Below, in pieces: positions 1-9,358 of a DNA stretch of 64,000 nt (positions are counted from its first letter, which is position 1; the number at the start of each line of letters is the position of its first letter). The DNA is taken from positions 4,603,194 through 4,667,193 of the forward strand of contig NZ_CP045302.1 in NCBI RefSeq assembly GCF_009363155.1, written 5' to 3'. The notes below the pieces were generated by a model. It made no database searches and was not told where the DNA came from. It worked only from the letters and a program-made list of their open reading frames with translations. Made by a program: the position numbers and the translations under genes. The stretch comes from Azotobacter salinestris. Its GTDB lineage: Bacteria > Pseudomonadota > Gammaproteobacteria > Pseudomonadales > Pseudomonadaceae.

Positions 1-225
1 ATCGTTCAACTGCTGCAGATGGGTTACGTCTACGTCCAGCTCGCGTCGGCAGGCGCCTCCATTGGCTCCTCGCTGGTCTATCACACCACGACCGGCGCCC
101 TCGACTGGACCGATACCCCCGGAACTCCCCCGGCGGACCATGCCCTGGTCCCCAACGCCATCATCGACCGCCACATGCCCAGCAGCGCGACCCCGCGTCT
201 CGCCCTGGTCAAGCTGACCAACTGA
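1..225 (+). CDS. Phage head decoration/cement protein, C-terminal part (partial)
   Basis: The frame is open from base 1, so the true start lies left of the window; the ATG at 19 is internal. The visible 74 residues are Ala/Thr/Pro-rich with beta-type spacing and end LVKLTN, 12 nt before the major capsid gene. In PB1-like and Bcep781-like myoviruses the gene directly before a DUF2184-type capsid gene is a structural cement or decoration protein that binds the outside of the head. The role here is inferred from position and general character, not from a signature motif. Confidence 0.5.
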   Translation: MVQLLQMGYVYVQLASAGASIGSSLVYHTTTGALDWTDTPGTPPADHALVPNAIIDRHMPSSATPRLALVKLTN

Positions 226-237
226 TAGGAGCCGCAC

Positions 238-1329
238 ATGCGTTCCCGCGTTCATAGCAACATCTCGGGTCGCGAGCTTATGCGCCGCGGCCCCCTGCAG
301 CTCGCTCCCGAGCAGTGCGGGCAATACCGCGATCTGCGTCAGCTCGGCATTGGACTCGATGCCGTCGTAGCCAACGATGCAGCCCTGGTCGGCCCGGCTC
401 TGGGTAGCCTTGGCGGCCCGTTCTGGAAGCTGCAGAACTGGCTGCCGGGCGTCGTGCGCCAAATCACTCAGGTTCGCCTGATTGATGAGCTGGTCGGCGT
501 GATGGCCGTTGGGTCGTGGGAGGACGCCGAAGTCGTCCAGACCACCAGCGAGCTGGCAGCTCTGCCCGAGCTGTATGGCGATCACACCAACATCCCGCTG
601 GCCAACTACCGGTTCGGCTACGAGCGCCGGGAGATCGTCCGTTTCGAGCAAGGCTTTATGGTCTCGAAGCTGGAAGAGGCCCGGGCCAGCAAGTTTGACT
701 TCAACGACGAAGCCGAGAAGCGCGCGGCGGTCGCCCTGGCCATGGACATCATCCGCAACCGCGTCGGTTTCCTCGGTTACAACGCGCCGGACACCCGGAT
801 CTACGGCTTCCTCAACGACCCGAACTTGCCGGCCTACACCACGCTGCCCAACGGCGCGGGAGGCTCGTCCACCTGGGCCAGCAAGACCTTCCTCGAGATC
901 TGCGCGGACATCCGCAAGATGATGATCGAGCTGGAGGTGGGCTCAGGCGGAAACATCCGGACCGAGACCGATGCCGTGACCATGGCCATCCCGCTCGGTC
1001 ACTCGCAGTACCTCGGCCTGGTCGATGCGACCGGCGTCACCAGCGTGCGCGACTGGGCGCGCCGTACCTACCCGAATCTGCGGTTCGTGTCGGCGCCCGA
1101 GCTGATCGCCGCGAACGGCGGTGCGAACGTGATCTACGTCTATGCCGACCGCGTTCCGGCCGACGACTCGACCGACGACGGCAGCGTCATCGTGCAAATG
1201 GTCCCGGCTCGCTTTCAGGCCTTGGGGGTCGAGGTCCGTGCCAAGGGTCGTGTCGAGGACTTCACCAATGCGCTGGGCGGCGTGCTGATCAAGCGCCCAT
1301 GGGCAATCAAGCGCTACTCGGGGGTATGA
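238..1329 (+). CDS. Phage major capsid protein (DUF2184-like, HK97 fold expected)
   Basis: Protein of 363 aa, the usual length for the DUF2184/major-capsid-20 family. It would form the icosahedral head lattice. Position supports this: it follows the decoration gene and precedes the head-tail connector genes. There is no obvious N-terminal scaffold or prohead-protease domain. The start has a good ribosome site (AGGAGCC, 227-233) just upstream. The C-terminus contains GGVLIKRPWAIKRY, a pattern usual for this family's P-domain end. It belongs to the same structural superfamily as encapsulins but is not related in function to the encapsulin at 42145. Confidence 0.8.
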   Translation: MRSRVHSNISGRELMRRGPLQLAPEQCGQYRDLRQLGIGLDAVVANDAALVGPALGSLGGPFWKLQNWLPGVVRQITQVRLIDELVGVMAVGSWEDAEVVQTTSELAALPELYGDHTNIPLANYRFGYERREIVRFEQGFMVSKLEEARASKFDFNDEAEKRAAVALAMDIIRNRVGFLGYNAPDTRIYGFLNDPNLPAYTTLPNGAGGSSTWASKTFLEICADIRKMMIELEVGSGGNIRTETDAVTMAIPLGHSQYLGLVDATGVTSVRDWARRTYPNLRFVSAPELIAANGGANVIYVYADRVPADDSTDDGSVIVQMVPARFQALGVEVRAKGRVEDFTNALGGVLIKRPWAIKRYSGV

Positions 1330-1718
1330 GGATGGCCAAGGTATACGTCTACTCCACCCTGACCAGCGATCAGGAGTACCGGACGTTCCGCGAGTCCGGC
1401 GGCGACCTGCCGCAGGTAGAGGCCTCGGTGGTCATCCGTGGCAAGGCCAACGTGATGGACAAGCACTTCGTGACGCCGGCCGGCATGCTGACCGAGATCA
1501 CCGAGGACCAGCTTGCCGTGCTGGAGCGCTGCGAGGTTTTCCGGATCCACGTCAAACATGGCCATGTCATCGTGTCGCGCGATCTGCTGCCGGTGGAAAA
1601 AGTCGTCGGCGATCTTGAGGCCCGCGACAAGTCCGCACCGCTGACCGAGTCTTCGGTTCGCGGCCAGGTCGATGACGTCGTGATCAACAAGACCGCCAAG
1701 GCCAAGCCGAAGGAGTAA
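1326..1718 (+). CDS. Conserved phage head-region protein of unknown function
   Basis: About 130 aa, soluble and charged, beginning MRMAKVYVYSTL. The start at 1326 overlaps the capsid stop in an ATGA arrangement, indicating translational coupling; the second ATG at 1332 is an equally good start with GGGG upstream. The N-terminal half looks like a small beta-rich fold and the C-terminal 35 residues are polar and probably disordered (KTAKAKPKE). Position between capsid and connector suggests a minor head or completion protein. I do not recognise a family. Confidence 0.6.
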   Translation: MRMAKVYVYSTLTSDQEYRTFRESGGDLPQVEASVVIRGKANVMDKHFVTPAGMLTEITEDQLAVLERCEVFRIHVKHGHVIVSRDLLPVEKVVGDLEARDKSAPLTESSVRGQVDDVVINKTAKAKPKE

Positions 1719-1721
1719 GCC

Positions 1722-2144
1722 ATGGACCTGGCAGCATTCCGCCAACGCTTCCCGCAGTTCGCCAGCGTGCCGGATGAAACCGTCACGGCCACGGCAGCCG
1801 ACGCGGAGTGCTACCTGTCCGGGCAGGGCTGCTCCTGCGCAGAGCTGCAGATAGAGCTGATGACTGCCCACCTGCTGGCACTTCGGCAAGCGGCGCAGGC
1901 GGGGACGGGCGGGGTAACCGGAGCGGTCACGTCGGCGACGGTCGGCAAGGTGACCGTTTCGACCACCCCCCCGCCGGTTCGGTCCTCTTGGGACTGGTGG
2001 CTGTCGTCGACGCCATACGGTGCGGAACTGCTGGCGTTGCTGCGGTCCTGCGCCGTCGGCGGACTGTATGTCGGCGGGCGGCCGGAGCGCGCCGCGTTCC
2101 GCTCGGTCGGCGGAAGGTTCCCCCGGGGTGGGAGGGCACGGTAA
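1722..2144 (+). CDS. DUF4054-type head-tail adaptor
   Basis: 140 aa, starting MDLAAFRQRFPQFASVPDE. The opening F-R-x-x-F-P-x-F motif is the hallmark of phage head-tail adaptor proteins of the gp6/DUF4054 type, which form a ring under the portal. Three cysteines cluster at residues 36-41 (GQGCSCAEL). A strong AAGGAG precedes the ATG. The stop overlaps the next start by one base (TAATG). Confidence 0.7.
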   Translation: MDLAAFRQRFPQFASVPDETVTATAADAECYLSGQGCSCAELQIELMTAHLLALRQAAQAGTGGVTGAVTSATVGKVTVSTTPPPVRSSWDWWLSSTPYGAELLALLRSCAVGGLYVGGRPERAAFRSVGGRFPRGGRAR

Positions 2145-2626
2145 TGGGCTTCAAAGTGCACCACATCGAAGGTAGCCACGGCCTGATCCTGGGCGCCATT
2201 CAGGCGTTCAAGCGCAAGTCGGCGGCCGTCGGCTTCATGGACACGGCTCGCTACCCAAGCGGTGAGTTGGTCAGTTACATCGCCACTATCCAGGAGTTTG
2301 GCTATCCGGCCGGTGGCATTCCGGCGCGACCGTTCTTCCGGCCGACCATCGCCCAGCAGAAGCAGGCATGGCGTGACCACCTGCTGCGGGGCGCCCGACA
2401 GGTCTTGCTGCGCAGGATCACCCTGGAGGCCATGCTGCGCCAGTTCGCCATGGCTGCGGCGGGAGACGTGGCGACGACTATCTCCAAGATCCAGACGCCA
2501 CCCCTGTCCCCGAGCACCATCGCGGCCAGGCAGGCACGGCGAAAGACGCCCGGCGTGAGCACCAAGCCTCTGGTCGACACCGGCCTGATGATCCAGTCCG
2601 TGACGGGCGAGGTAATCGACAAATGA
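2144..2626 (+). CDS. HK97 gp10-like neck/tail-completion protein
   Basis: 160 aa. The motif IPARPFFRPT near residue 59 is typical of gp10-like and tail-completion proteins that sit at the head-tail interface. I chose the start at 2144 because it overlaps the preceding TAA (TAATG) and because the sequence upstream in this frame is a Pro/Arg/Gly-rich shadow. The C-terminus (PLVDTGLMIQSVTG) also matches the family's common L-x-D-T-G-x-L-x-x-S-V end. Confidence 0.7.
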   Translation: MGFKVHHIEGSHGLILGAIQAFKRKSAAVGFMDTARYPSGELVSYIATIQEFGYPAGGIPARPFFRPTIAQQKQAWRDHLLRGARQVLLRRITLEAMLRQFAMAAAGDVATTISKIQTPPLSPSTIAARQARRKTPGVSTKPLVDTGLMIQSVTGEVIDK

Positions 2627-3018
2627 TCCCCGGAAGCAACCTGTTGGACATGGCGCTGGATCTCATCGGCGCCCAGCCCGACGTGTACTGGCGGCAGCAG
2701 ACTGGCCGCACCCTGGACGAGGCCGGCGAGTGGGTACCCGAATACGCCCCGCCGTTGCAAGTCAAGGGCTCGCTCCAGCCGCTCAGCTCGGCCCGATACC
2801 AACAGCTCGGCCTCGACCTGGCGCGTCGGTACTTCACTTTCTTTACGTCGGCCCCTGTGCAGGGCGTAGGCCGGGACCGCTCGGGCGATCTGCTGGATAT
2901 CGCGGGCCGCAGGTATCAGGTTGAGGCCATCTCCAACACCGATGGCGGGGGCAGCGATTGGTCAGAGATCGACGGCTGGCGTGAAGTGGTCGTCGTCGAT
3001 ATAGGGCCGGCCCCATGA
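2623..3018 (+). CDS. Phage collar/neck protein
   Basis: 131 aa; start overlaps the previous stop (ATGA). It shows small beta-barrel features with an S-x-D-G-G-G-S-D-W segment near residue 109. In PB1-like myoviruses the gene between the gp10-like protein and the terminator encodes the collar subunit at the neck. Assignment rests mainly on gene order and size. Confidence 0.5.
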   Translation: MIPGSNLLDMALDLIGAQPDVYWRQQTGRTLDEAGEWVPEYAPPLQVKGSLQPLSSARYQQLGLDLARRYFTFFTSAPVQGVGRDRSGDLLDIAGRRYQVEAISNTDGGGSDWSEIDGWREVVVVDIGPAP

Positions 3019-3524
3019 CAGCCCGCGAGCTGGCCATCCTGCTGCGCGCTCAGCTCATCGCTGGCCTTGCGCGCTATGGCGACACCTCGACCACGGTTGC
3101 CCAGGCTTACCAGCAGGGGCAGCAGGGCCGCATGGACGCTGGGCTGTATTTCTTCACCGTCACGGCGCACCGCCACGGCTGGCAAGCCCGTCGCCACGTC
3201 TATGACCCGGACGCCGATGAGACTGTGACCGAAGAATCGCAGGTCATCGAGACGACCTTTCAGATCTTCGGTCTCGGCCCGCAAGCCGAGGACATCACGC
3301 ACACGGCGGCCATGGTCTGCAACAGCCTGTTCTTCGTCGAGGGCATGCGCGCTGGCGGCGCGGGCGTCCAGAGGGTCGGCGACGTGCGCAACCCAATTAT
3401 CCAGAACGACCGGGGCCAATTCGAAGGCAACCCGTCATTCGACCTCATCGTTACGACTCGGCAGACGCGGGTGGATCGCCGTCAGGCCGTCGAGCGCGTG
3501 GAAATCCGCATGGGAAGGGTATAG
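3015..3524 (+). CDS. Neck/tail terminator protein (gp12-like)
   Basis: 169 aa; ATGA overlap with the previous gene. Contains FFVEGMRAGG and NPSFDLIVTT, with alternating hydrophobic strands and a C-terminal DRRQAVERVEI segment, which fits the neck-terminator family that caps the contractile tail under the collar. It is the last head-neck gene before an insertion of two receptor-binding genes, after which the sheath gene follows. Confidence 0.55.
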   Translation: MTARELAILLRAQLIAGLARYGDTSTTVAQAYQQGQQGRMDAGLYFFTVTAHRHGWQARRHVYDPDADETVTEESQVIETTFQIFGLGPQAEDITHTAAMVCNSLFFVEGMRAGGAGVQRVGDVRNPIIQNDRGQFEGNPSFDLIVTTRQTRVDRRQAVERVEIRMGRV

Positions 3525-5810
3525 ATGGCTATTCCCCAGTCTCGGTATATCAACGTAGGCGGCGCGAATGACGCGGATATCAGCCGCCTCGACCAGCAGA
3601 TCCGTCAGCTCACCGCCATCATCCAGGCACACATCGGCGCCGGCGGCGACGCGCACCGAGCGGCTACCACTACCCTGGCGGGCTTCCTGTCAGCGTCCGA
3701 CAAAGCCCGGTACGATGCGTTCGCGTCGCAAGGAGAGCAGGAGCAGGGCGACCAGTTATCGAGTGCCGGCATCTTCACGGGCGCAGCATATGGCGTGATC
3801 GGTGGCCCCGGTCGCGATGAGGCCCTGAATATCCTGACCGCTCTCGATGAGATGGGTGACGAAGGCGGAGAACTGATAATCCGCGCCCAGACGCCGGGCG
3901 ACCCGGTCTATATCAACAGCCCGATCCCAATCGAGAGCAGCAACCTGACCCTACGGTTCCAAGGGACGCTGCTCATGGGGCCGGATGCCTACGTCAGGGT
4001 CAATGGCGGTCTAAAGGAGATCGTGCGCCCGGGCATGGCCGGCAGCTCCCTGGCCCTGCGGGCGCCAAGCTTTACTGACAGCGAGGGGCGCATGGTCCTG
4101 CCGCTGCGGTCAGGGCATGGCGCCTTTGTGTTCCCTTATGATCAGATCGTCGTGCGCGGCGAAAACGACAAATTCGGCAAGCCATTCGTCAAGCAGATCA
4201 CCTCGGTTGTATCGGTCTCCGGCGACGACGTGACCTGTGCCGACGAGCCGGATACCACTTTCCAGCCGACTTACCCAGATTCGGACTGGCCGCCGGATCA
4301 CACCACGGGCACCACGGTTTCCATCTCTGCCTTCAAGGCCCTGACGGTTGACGCGCAGGCCGGCGACATCACCGTCGACGTGGGCGATACCACGATCTTC
4401 AGCGTCGGTGATCTCTGCTACATCAGCGACATCCGGACCGAAGCCGACTTCATGGCCGCGATGGACCCGCCCGTGGCCAGCACGCTGCGGTCCATGTGCA
4501 ACATGGAGATTGCTACGGTGGTGGCCAAGACCGCGACCACCCTGACCTTTGATCGCCGCCTGGAACGCGGCTTCCCAGTTGAATGGGGGGCAGGCGTGGC
4601 CATCATGGAGCCGGTCACGAATACCCATATCCGGGCGGATGTCATCAAATGGGACGCGCCGCAACCGAACCGGCGCAACTCGGCGCTCGCCATCAACTAC
4701 AGCCAGCGTTGCACCATCAAGGCCCAGCTCATCAACGGCAAGGCCGGGCGGATCGGCGCTGCGGCGCGGATCGGCTACAGCTACGACTGCCACATCATCT
4801 ACACGCGGGCCATCGGCGCCTACCGGTTCGAGAGCGCGGAAGGGTACGGGTTGACCCTGTACTACTCGACCCTCTGCAGCATCAAGCACAGCCACGCGAC
4901 CGGCTGCCGGCATAACTACCTGGTGCAGACCGGAACCCTGAACGAGATTGCCCATAACTACAGCGGCGATGACTTCATCAGCGGTATCGACGTGCACGGC
5001 GCGAACAGCGTCAAGACCTGGATTCACCACAACACGGTCACCCGCAGCAACCGGCATTCGCCTGGCGTCACGAACGGCGGCGGCATCCGCAATGGCAATA
5101 CCTCGCACGTGATCGGCGACCACGACACGGTCATCGAGGAAAACTGGATCTCAGGTTACCTGGGTGCCCTGCATGCCGCGATCGACGTGTCGCCTTCCAG
5201 CCGCGACGCCATCGTTCAGCGCAATAACATCCAGGACGCACAGATCGGCTTTCGCCATTACAAGGTCAACTCGAGCATCCCGAACCAGCACGCCAACCGG
5301 GTCACATTCCAGGACAACACCCTGGTCCGCGTCGTCGAGCCGCTCGATGTCGAGAACTACGACGGCAACAGCTACTGGGACGAGCTGATCCTCAAGCGCA
5401 ACACCTTCCGCGAGTGCGGCCCCGTCGTCGTGTGGGACCTCCCCAAGCTGATCTGCAAGGGCAACGACGTCGAGGCCATGGCCTACGTGCCGGGCCAGCA
5501 TGCCTTCGAGTTTCGCGGCATCTCCGACCTGCGCGTACAGGGCTGCTCGGTCGACGGCGCGGCCCGTGGCGTCAGCGTGACCAACTGCGGCACGGCAGCC
5601 GTGGTCCGCAACTGGTTCGGAGACACGGTGGAAGGCGTCCCGGTCACGGACGGCGGCGGCAACGGGACACTCCTGCTGCTGAGCAACGACAACGGCATAT
5701 CCAACTCGATCATCGACGCCGGCGCGTTCGGCGACCCGACTACCACGACGCTCAATGGCGGAGCCTTCGGCGACCCGACCGATACCGCTTATGACGGGGG
5801 AACCTTCTGA
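3525..5810 (+). CDS. Tailspike with right-handed parallel beta-helix (pectate-lyase-like)
   Basis: 761 aa. An N-terminal section (residues 1-90) contains a short coiled coil (LDQQIRQLTAIIQAHI) and likely anchors the spike. From about residue 400 to 700 there are beta-helix rungs rich in N, H and short beta-strands (for example NTVTRSNRH, RNTFRECGP). The C-terminus carries the short repeat GAFGDPT twice plus DGGTF, which looks like a trimer tip or adaptor. Such spikes bind or cleave surface polysaccharide. Catalytic residues cannot be assigned by eye. It sits unusually inside the neck-sheath interval and overlaps the next gene by 1 nt, suggesting a paired receptor-binding module. Confidence 0.75.
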   Translation: MAIPQSRYINVGGANDADISRLDQQIRQLTAIIQAHIGAGGDAHRAATTTLAGFLSASDKARYDAFASQGEQEQGDQLSSAGIFTGAAYGVIGGPGRDEALNILTALDEMGDEGGELIIRAQTPGDPVYINSPIPIESSNLTLRFQGTLLMGPDAYVRVNGGLKEIVRPGMAGSSLALRAPSFTDSEGRMVLPLRSGHGAFVFPYDQIVVRGENDKFGKPFVKQITSVVSVSGDDVTCADEPDTTFQPTYPDSDWPPDHTTGTTVSISAFKALTVDAQAGDITVDVGDTTIFSVGDLCYISDIRTEADFMAAMDPPVASTLRSMCNMEIATVVAKTATTLTFDRRLERGFPVEWGAGVAIMEPVTNTHIRADVIKWDAPQPNRRNSALAINYSQRCTIKAQLINGKAGRIGAAARIGYSYDCHIIYTRAIGAYRFESAEGYGLTLYYSTLCSIKHSHATGCRHNYLVQTGTLNEIAHNYSGDDFISGIDVHGANSVKTWIHHNTVTRSNRHSPGVTNGGGIRNGNTSHVIGDHDTVIEENWISGYLGALHAAIDVSPSSRDAIVQRNNIQDAQIGFRHYKVNSSIPNQHANRVTFQDNTLVRVVEPLDVENYDGNSYWDELILKRNTFRECGPVVVWDLPKLICKGNDVEAMAYVPGQHAFEFRGISDLRVQGCSVDGAARGVSVTNCGTAAVVRNWFGDTVEGVPVTDGGGNGTLLLLSNDNGISNSIIDAGAFGDPTTTTLNGGAFGDPTDTAYDGGTF

Positions 5811-7363
5811 TGGCAACGCGCTACCAGCATCGGCGCAGCACGACGACTGCACAGGCGCCGAGCACTCTGCTGCCTGGCGAGATCGCCGCCAACCTGACTG
5901 ACGAAGTCCTGTGGGTCGGCAAGGCAGATGGCACACCCAAGAAGCTGACATCCTTTGCTGACTTCCTCGAGGCGGTACAGGACCTGATCGGCACATTCGT
6001 GAAGGGCGGCACGGGCATATCCGTGGCCTACAACGACGCTACGGGCGAGACGACGATCACCAATACGGGCGGCTCTGGCGGCAGCTCGAACGCTCCCTAT
6101 CTCCTGTACGAGTTCGGGGATAGCCGCTCATATCAAGCGTGGAGCTACACGACAACCATCCCAGCGCCGCGCGCTGCCAGCCCCTTCTGGTGGATGGAGG
6201 CGCTGAGTCGTCGCGTCAAGATGGACTATCGCTATGTGCAGGGCGTGTCCGGCAACGAGGTCGCCCAGGTCAAGGCTCGCATTCAGGCCAACACCGCTAA
6301 CGCCTGGGGCTTCGGCCCTGAGGACCTGCCAGAGCCCGGAATCGTCACCCTGCTGGTCGGCACCAACGACATCACCGGTGCTGTGGCGGCCGGCGGTCGC
6401 ACATACATCGACAGCGTGCTGGCCGACCACCTGTGGATCGTGAACTGGGCGCTCGGCAAGGGCCACAAGGTCATCGTCATTACCGAGTGGCCGCGCTCCG
6501 GCCTGACCGCCGACGAGCAGAAGCTCATGCAGTACTTCGTCAATGGATTGCGCCGGCAGTACGCCGGCATGAAGGACGTCTGGGTCGATGATCCCTGGAT
6601 CGAGACGGCGAACCCCAGCGACACGACCGGCGCGGCCATCGTGGGGCTGCTCAATGCAGACGAGTTGCATACGAGCCCGGGTATCGGTCAGGTTCAGGGC
6701 CGAAGGCTGGCCCGCCTTGCCGAGCGGATGGGGCTGCCGATCATCCATAACCATTGTCCTGGCTCCAACGCGGACCTGTACGACGCAACGAACAACCCCC
6801 GCGGCTGTATCGCGGGCAATCCGATGATGCAAGGTTCTGGCGGCACCCTGGGGGCCGGTGCCAGCGGCGTGGCCCCGGATGGCTGGACGCTCGACGCATC
6901 CGGCGGCCTGTCAGTCGTGGGCAGCCGCGAGACGATCACTGTCGACGGCCGTGAATATGACGCCTTCAAGGTTGTCGTCAGCGGCACGACCAGTGCGGCA
7001 AACGCATACGCGCGCATTCGCCGCTCTGGGCTCCTGTCGAGCGTGGCGATCGGCGACAAGCTGGAAGCCGGCTGCTTCGTCAAAGTTCTCGACGGGCATC
7101 AAAACTTCGGCGCTCCGGCAATGGTCATCGACCCGGGCGTGACTGCCGATCAGGTACACGGCGGCCTGACCGTGACCGGCGACCGTGCGCCGCCGGCTGC
7201 GATCGTCGAGGCCATGGACGTATACCCGCGCTCCGAGCGCTACACCGTGCCCGATCCGCTTCCGGCATCGCTGGCCGTCGACTACCGCGTGCGCTTCGTC
7301 GAGTCGGGCCTGGTCTCCTCGGCCACCGCCTACTTCATCAGCTCCTATTTCCGGAAGGTGTGA
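5810..7363 (+). CDS. Tail fibre/spike with SGNH (GDSL) esterase domain
   Basis: 517 aa. The N-terminal 60 residues (RRSTTTAQAPSTLLPGEIAA) resemble the hyaluronidase/fibre adaptor repeat that begins many phage fibre proteins. Residues 100-305 hold an SGNH hydrolase: block I FGDSRS, block II Gly in GVSGNEV, block III VGTND and block V DELHTS, which supplies the catalytic Asp and His. A beta-rich C-terminal domain follows. SGNH domains on phage fibres usually remove O-acetyl groups from capsular or exopolysaccharide. Translationally coupled to the beta-helix spike. The substrate is not visible from sequence; acetylated alginate is one candidate given the lyase at 18179. Confidence 0.78.
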   Translation: MATRYQHRRSTTTAQAPSTLLPGEIAANLTDEVLWVGKADGTPKKLTSFADFLEAVQDLIGTFVKGGTGISVAYNDATGETTITNTGGSGGSSNAPYLLYEFGDSRSYQAWSYTTTIPAPRAASPFWWMEALSRRVKMDYRYVQGVSGNEVAQVKARIQANTANAWGFGPEDLPEPGIVTLLVGTNDITGAVAAGGRTYIDSVLADHLWIVNWALGKGHKVIVITEWPRSGLTADEQKLMQYFVNGLRRQYAGMKDVWVDDPWIETANPSDTTGAAIVGLLNADELHTSPGIGQVQGRRLARLAERMGLPIIHNHCPGSNADLYDATNNPRGCIAGNPMMQGSGGTLGAGASGVAPDGWTLDASGGLSVVGSRETITVDGREYDAFKVVVSGTTSAANAYARIRRSGLLSSVAIGDKLEAGCFVKVLDGHQNFGAPAMVIDPGVTADQVHGGLTVTGDRAPPAAIVEAMDVYPRSERYTVPDPLPASLAVDYRVRFVESGLVSSATAYFISSYFRKV

Positions 7364-7368
7364 TTCCC

Positions 7369-8883
7369 ATGGCCATCTCTTTCGCCCGCTACATCGACAT
7401 CGCCTCCGGGGTGATCGGCGCGCAAACAGTCGCCGAGCGCGAGCTGGTGGGGCTTCGGTTTACGACCGATCCCCGCGTTCCGGTCAACGACCCCATATCG
7501 GCGACCAGTGCCGACGATGTGCTGCAGTACTTCGGCGCATCGTCCGACGAGTACGATTTCGCGCAACAGTACTTTTCCTACGTCAGCCCGTCGCCGATCA
7601 GCCGCCCGCGCCGCCTGCTGTTCGCGGCATTCGCCCAGACCGCCCGCGCCCCGCGCATCTACGGCGCAGAGGGCTCCTACCTGCTGGCGACCTTCCAGGC
7701 GGTCACCGATGGAACGCTGAACCTGACCATGGGTGCCCATCAGGCCGAGCTGGTCGGTATCAACCTGTCCAGCGCGACCACCCTGGCCGACGTGGCGACG
7801 GCCATTCAGGGCGCGATCCGTGCCGAGACTGCCGGTGGCGCGCAGTGGACAGGGGCGACCGTCATCTATGACGCGGCAGAGCGGGCTTTCATCCTGGTGG
7901 GCGGCGATGCGGTCGATGCGCCGGTCTCCGTCGCCATCGCCTCGACAGGCACCGACCTTGCGCCGCTGCTCGGCTGGACGCTGAGCGCTACGGTTTTCTC
8001 GCCCGGCAGCGATCAGCAGACGCCCGTCGAAGCCTTCACCGCAGCCCGCGACGTGTCGGACAACTTTGGCACCTTATCCTTCGGCACTGTGCTGACTGAG
8101 GACGAGATCGAGGCCACCGCTCTGGCCAATGCGGCGCTCAACGTCGAGTTCATGTTCCTGGTCAGCGTGAGCGCCGCCAACGCTGCCGCACTCTCGGCTC
8201 GCCTCATCAATGTCCCGTCCGTGGGGCTGGTGCTCAACGGCACGGTGGGCGAGTACAAGGAGGCTCTGATCCAGGCCATCGTCGCCGCGATCGTCTGGAC
8301 GCGCCGCAATGCGACCGTCAACGTCATGTATCGCCAACTGGCGGGCCTCACCGCCGACGTGACAACCACGGCGGACGCCGACACCTACGATGGGCTGCGG
8401 GTCAACTACTACGGGCAGACCGCCAAGGCTGGCCAGCAGTACAGCTTCCTGCAGCGGGGCTACCTCATGGGGCCGCCGACTGCGCCGCTGGACATCAACG
8501 TCCATGCGAACGAGCAGTGGCTGAAGTCCTACCTGCAGGCGCGGCTCATGTCGCTACAGCTTTCCCTGGGCAAGCTCGCCGCCAACGATGCCGGCCGGGC
8601 AACCGTGCTCGCTCAGGTGGTCGCGGCCGTCCAGCTCGCCAAGCTCAACGGCACGATCAGCGTGGGCAAGATCCTGGACGCCACCCAGCAGGCGGCCGTC
8701 GCCGACCTTACCGGCGATCCGGAAGCCTGGCGCGACGTACAGAGCAAAGGCTACTGGGCGGATTGCCAGATCGTGCAGGAGACCGGCCCCGGCGGAATCC
8801 TGGAGTACGTCGCGCAGTACACGCTCGCGTACAGCAAAAACGACGTGGTCCGCAAGATCACCGGCAGCCACAACCTGGTTTGA
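7369..8883 (+). CDS. Contractile tail sheath protein (DUF3383)
   Basis: 504 aa. Sequence and length fit DUF3383 sheath proteins of PB1/Bcep781-type phages (start MAISFARYIDIASGV; C-terminal ITGSHNLV). I chose the ATG at 7369, which has GGAAGG 10 nt upstream, over the in-frame GTG at 7360 with no usable spacing. Its presence shows that the prophage has a contractile tail. It is followed after 12 nt by the tube gene, the usual sheath-tube pair. Confidence 0.85.
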   Translation: MAISFARYIDIASGVIGAQTVAERELVGLRFTTDPRVPVNDPISATSADDVLQYFGASSDEYDFAQQYFSYVSPSPISRPRRLLFAAFAQTARAPRIYGAEGSYLLATFQAVTDGTLNLTMGAHQAELVGINLSSATTLADVATAIQGAIRAETAGGAQWTGATVIYDAAERAFILVGGDAVDAPVSVAIASTGTDLAPLLGWTLSATVFSPGSDQQTPVEAFTAARDVSDNFGTLSFGTVLTEDEIEATALANAALNVEFMFLVSVSAANAAALSARLINVPSVGLVLNGTVGEYKEALIQAIVAAIVWTRRNATVNVMYRQLAGLTADVTTTADADTYDGLRVNYYGQTAKAGQQYSFLQRGYLMGPPTAPLDINVHANEQWLKSYLQARLMSLQLSLGKLAANDAGRATVLAQVVAAVQLAKLNGTISVGKILDATQQAAVADLTGDPEAWRDVQSKGYWADCQIVQETGPGGILEYVAQYTLAYSKNDVVRKITGSHNLV

Positions 8884-8895
8884 GGATAAACGACC

Positions 8896-9357
8896 ATGAC
8901 TTTCGATGTTTCCGCCGCCGGCACGGGCGCCCGACTGGTGGCCAGCGAGACTTTCCCGAACGGTTTCGACCTGACCTCGTGGGCCGACGATTCCGATCCG
9001 TTCGACATCCCGGCCCTGACCACTGCCAGCCAGGCGATGAACGTCAACGGCGACATGGTGACCTGGTCGACCCCGGCGCCCATCGTCGTGACCATCAACG
9101 TCCTGCCCGGCTCGCCGGACGACCAGAACCTGCAGGCGCTGCTGGACGCCAACCGCCCGGCCGCAGGCCGCCGCGTGGCCCGCGACGTGATCACCCTGAC
9201 CAAGACCAACCCGGACGGATCGACCGAGTCTCTGGTAGACGGTCGGATCACCGGCGGCATGCTGGGCCGCAGCATCGCCAGCGCCGGCCGGCAGAAGGCA
9301 TCGACCTTCACCTTCGCCTTCCAGGACATCGCCGTGACCCGTGCAGGAGGCCAGTAA
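8896..9357 (+). CDS. Tail tube protein (DUF3277)
   Basis: 153 aa. Matches DUF3277 tail tube proteins in size and position. The middle holds WSTPAPIVVTINVLPGSPDD and the C-terminal STFTFAFQDIAVTRAGGQ forms the predicted beta-hairpin edge. Subunits stack as hexameric rings inside the sheath. The ribosome site of the next gene lies inside its last codons. Confidence 0.85.
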   Translation: MTFDVSAAGTGARLVASETFPNGFDLTSWADDSDPFDIPALTTASQAMNVNGDMVTWSTPAPIVVTINVLPGSPDDQNLQALLDANRPAAGRRVARDVITLTKTNPDGSTESLVDGRITGGMLGRSIASAGRQKASTFTFAFQDIAVTRAGGQ

Positions 9358-9358
9358 C

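Noticed and set aside
238-1329. Phage capsid gene as an encapsulin
   Set aside because: Shares the HK97 ancestry but is embedded in a full phage structural operon; the true encapsulin is at 42145.
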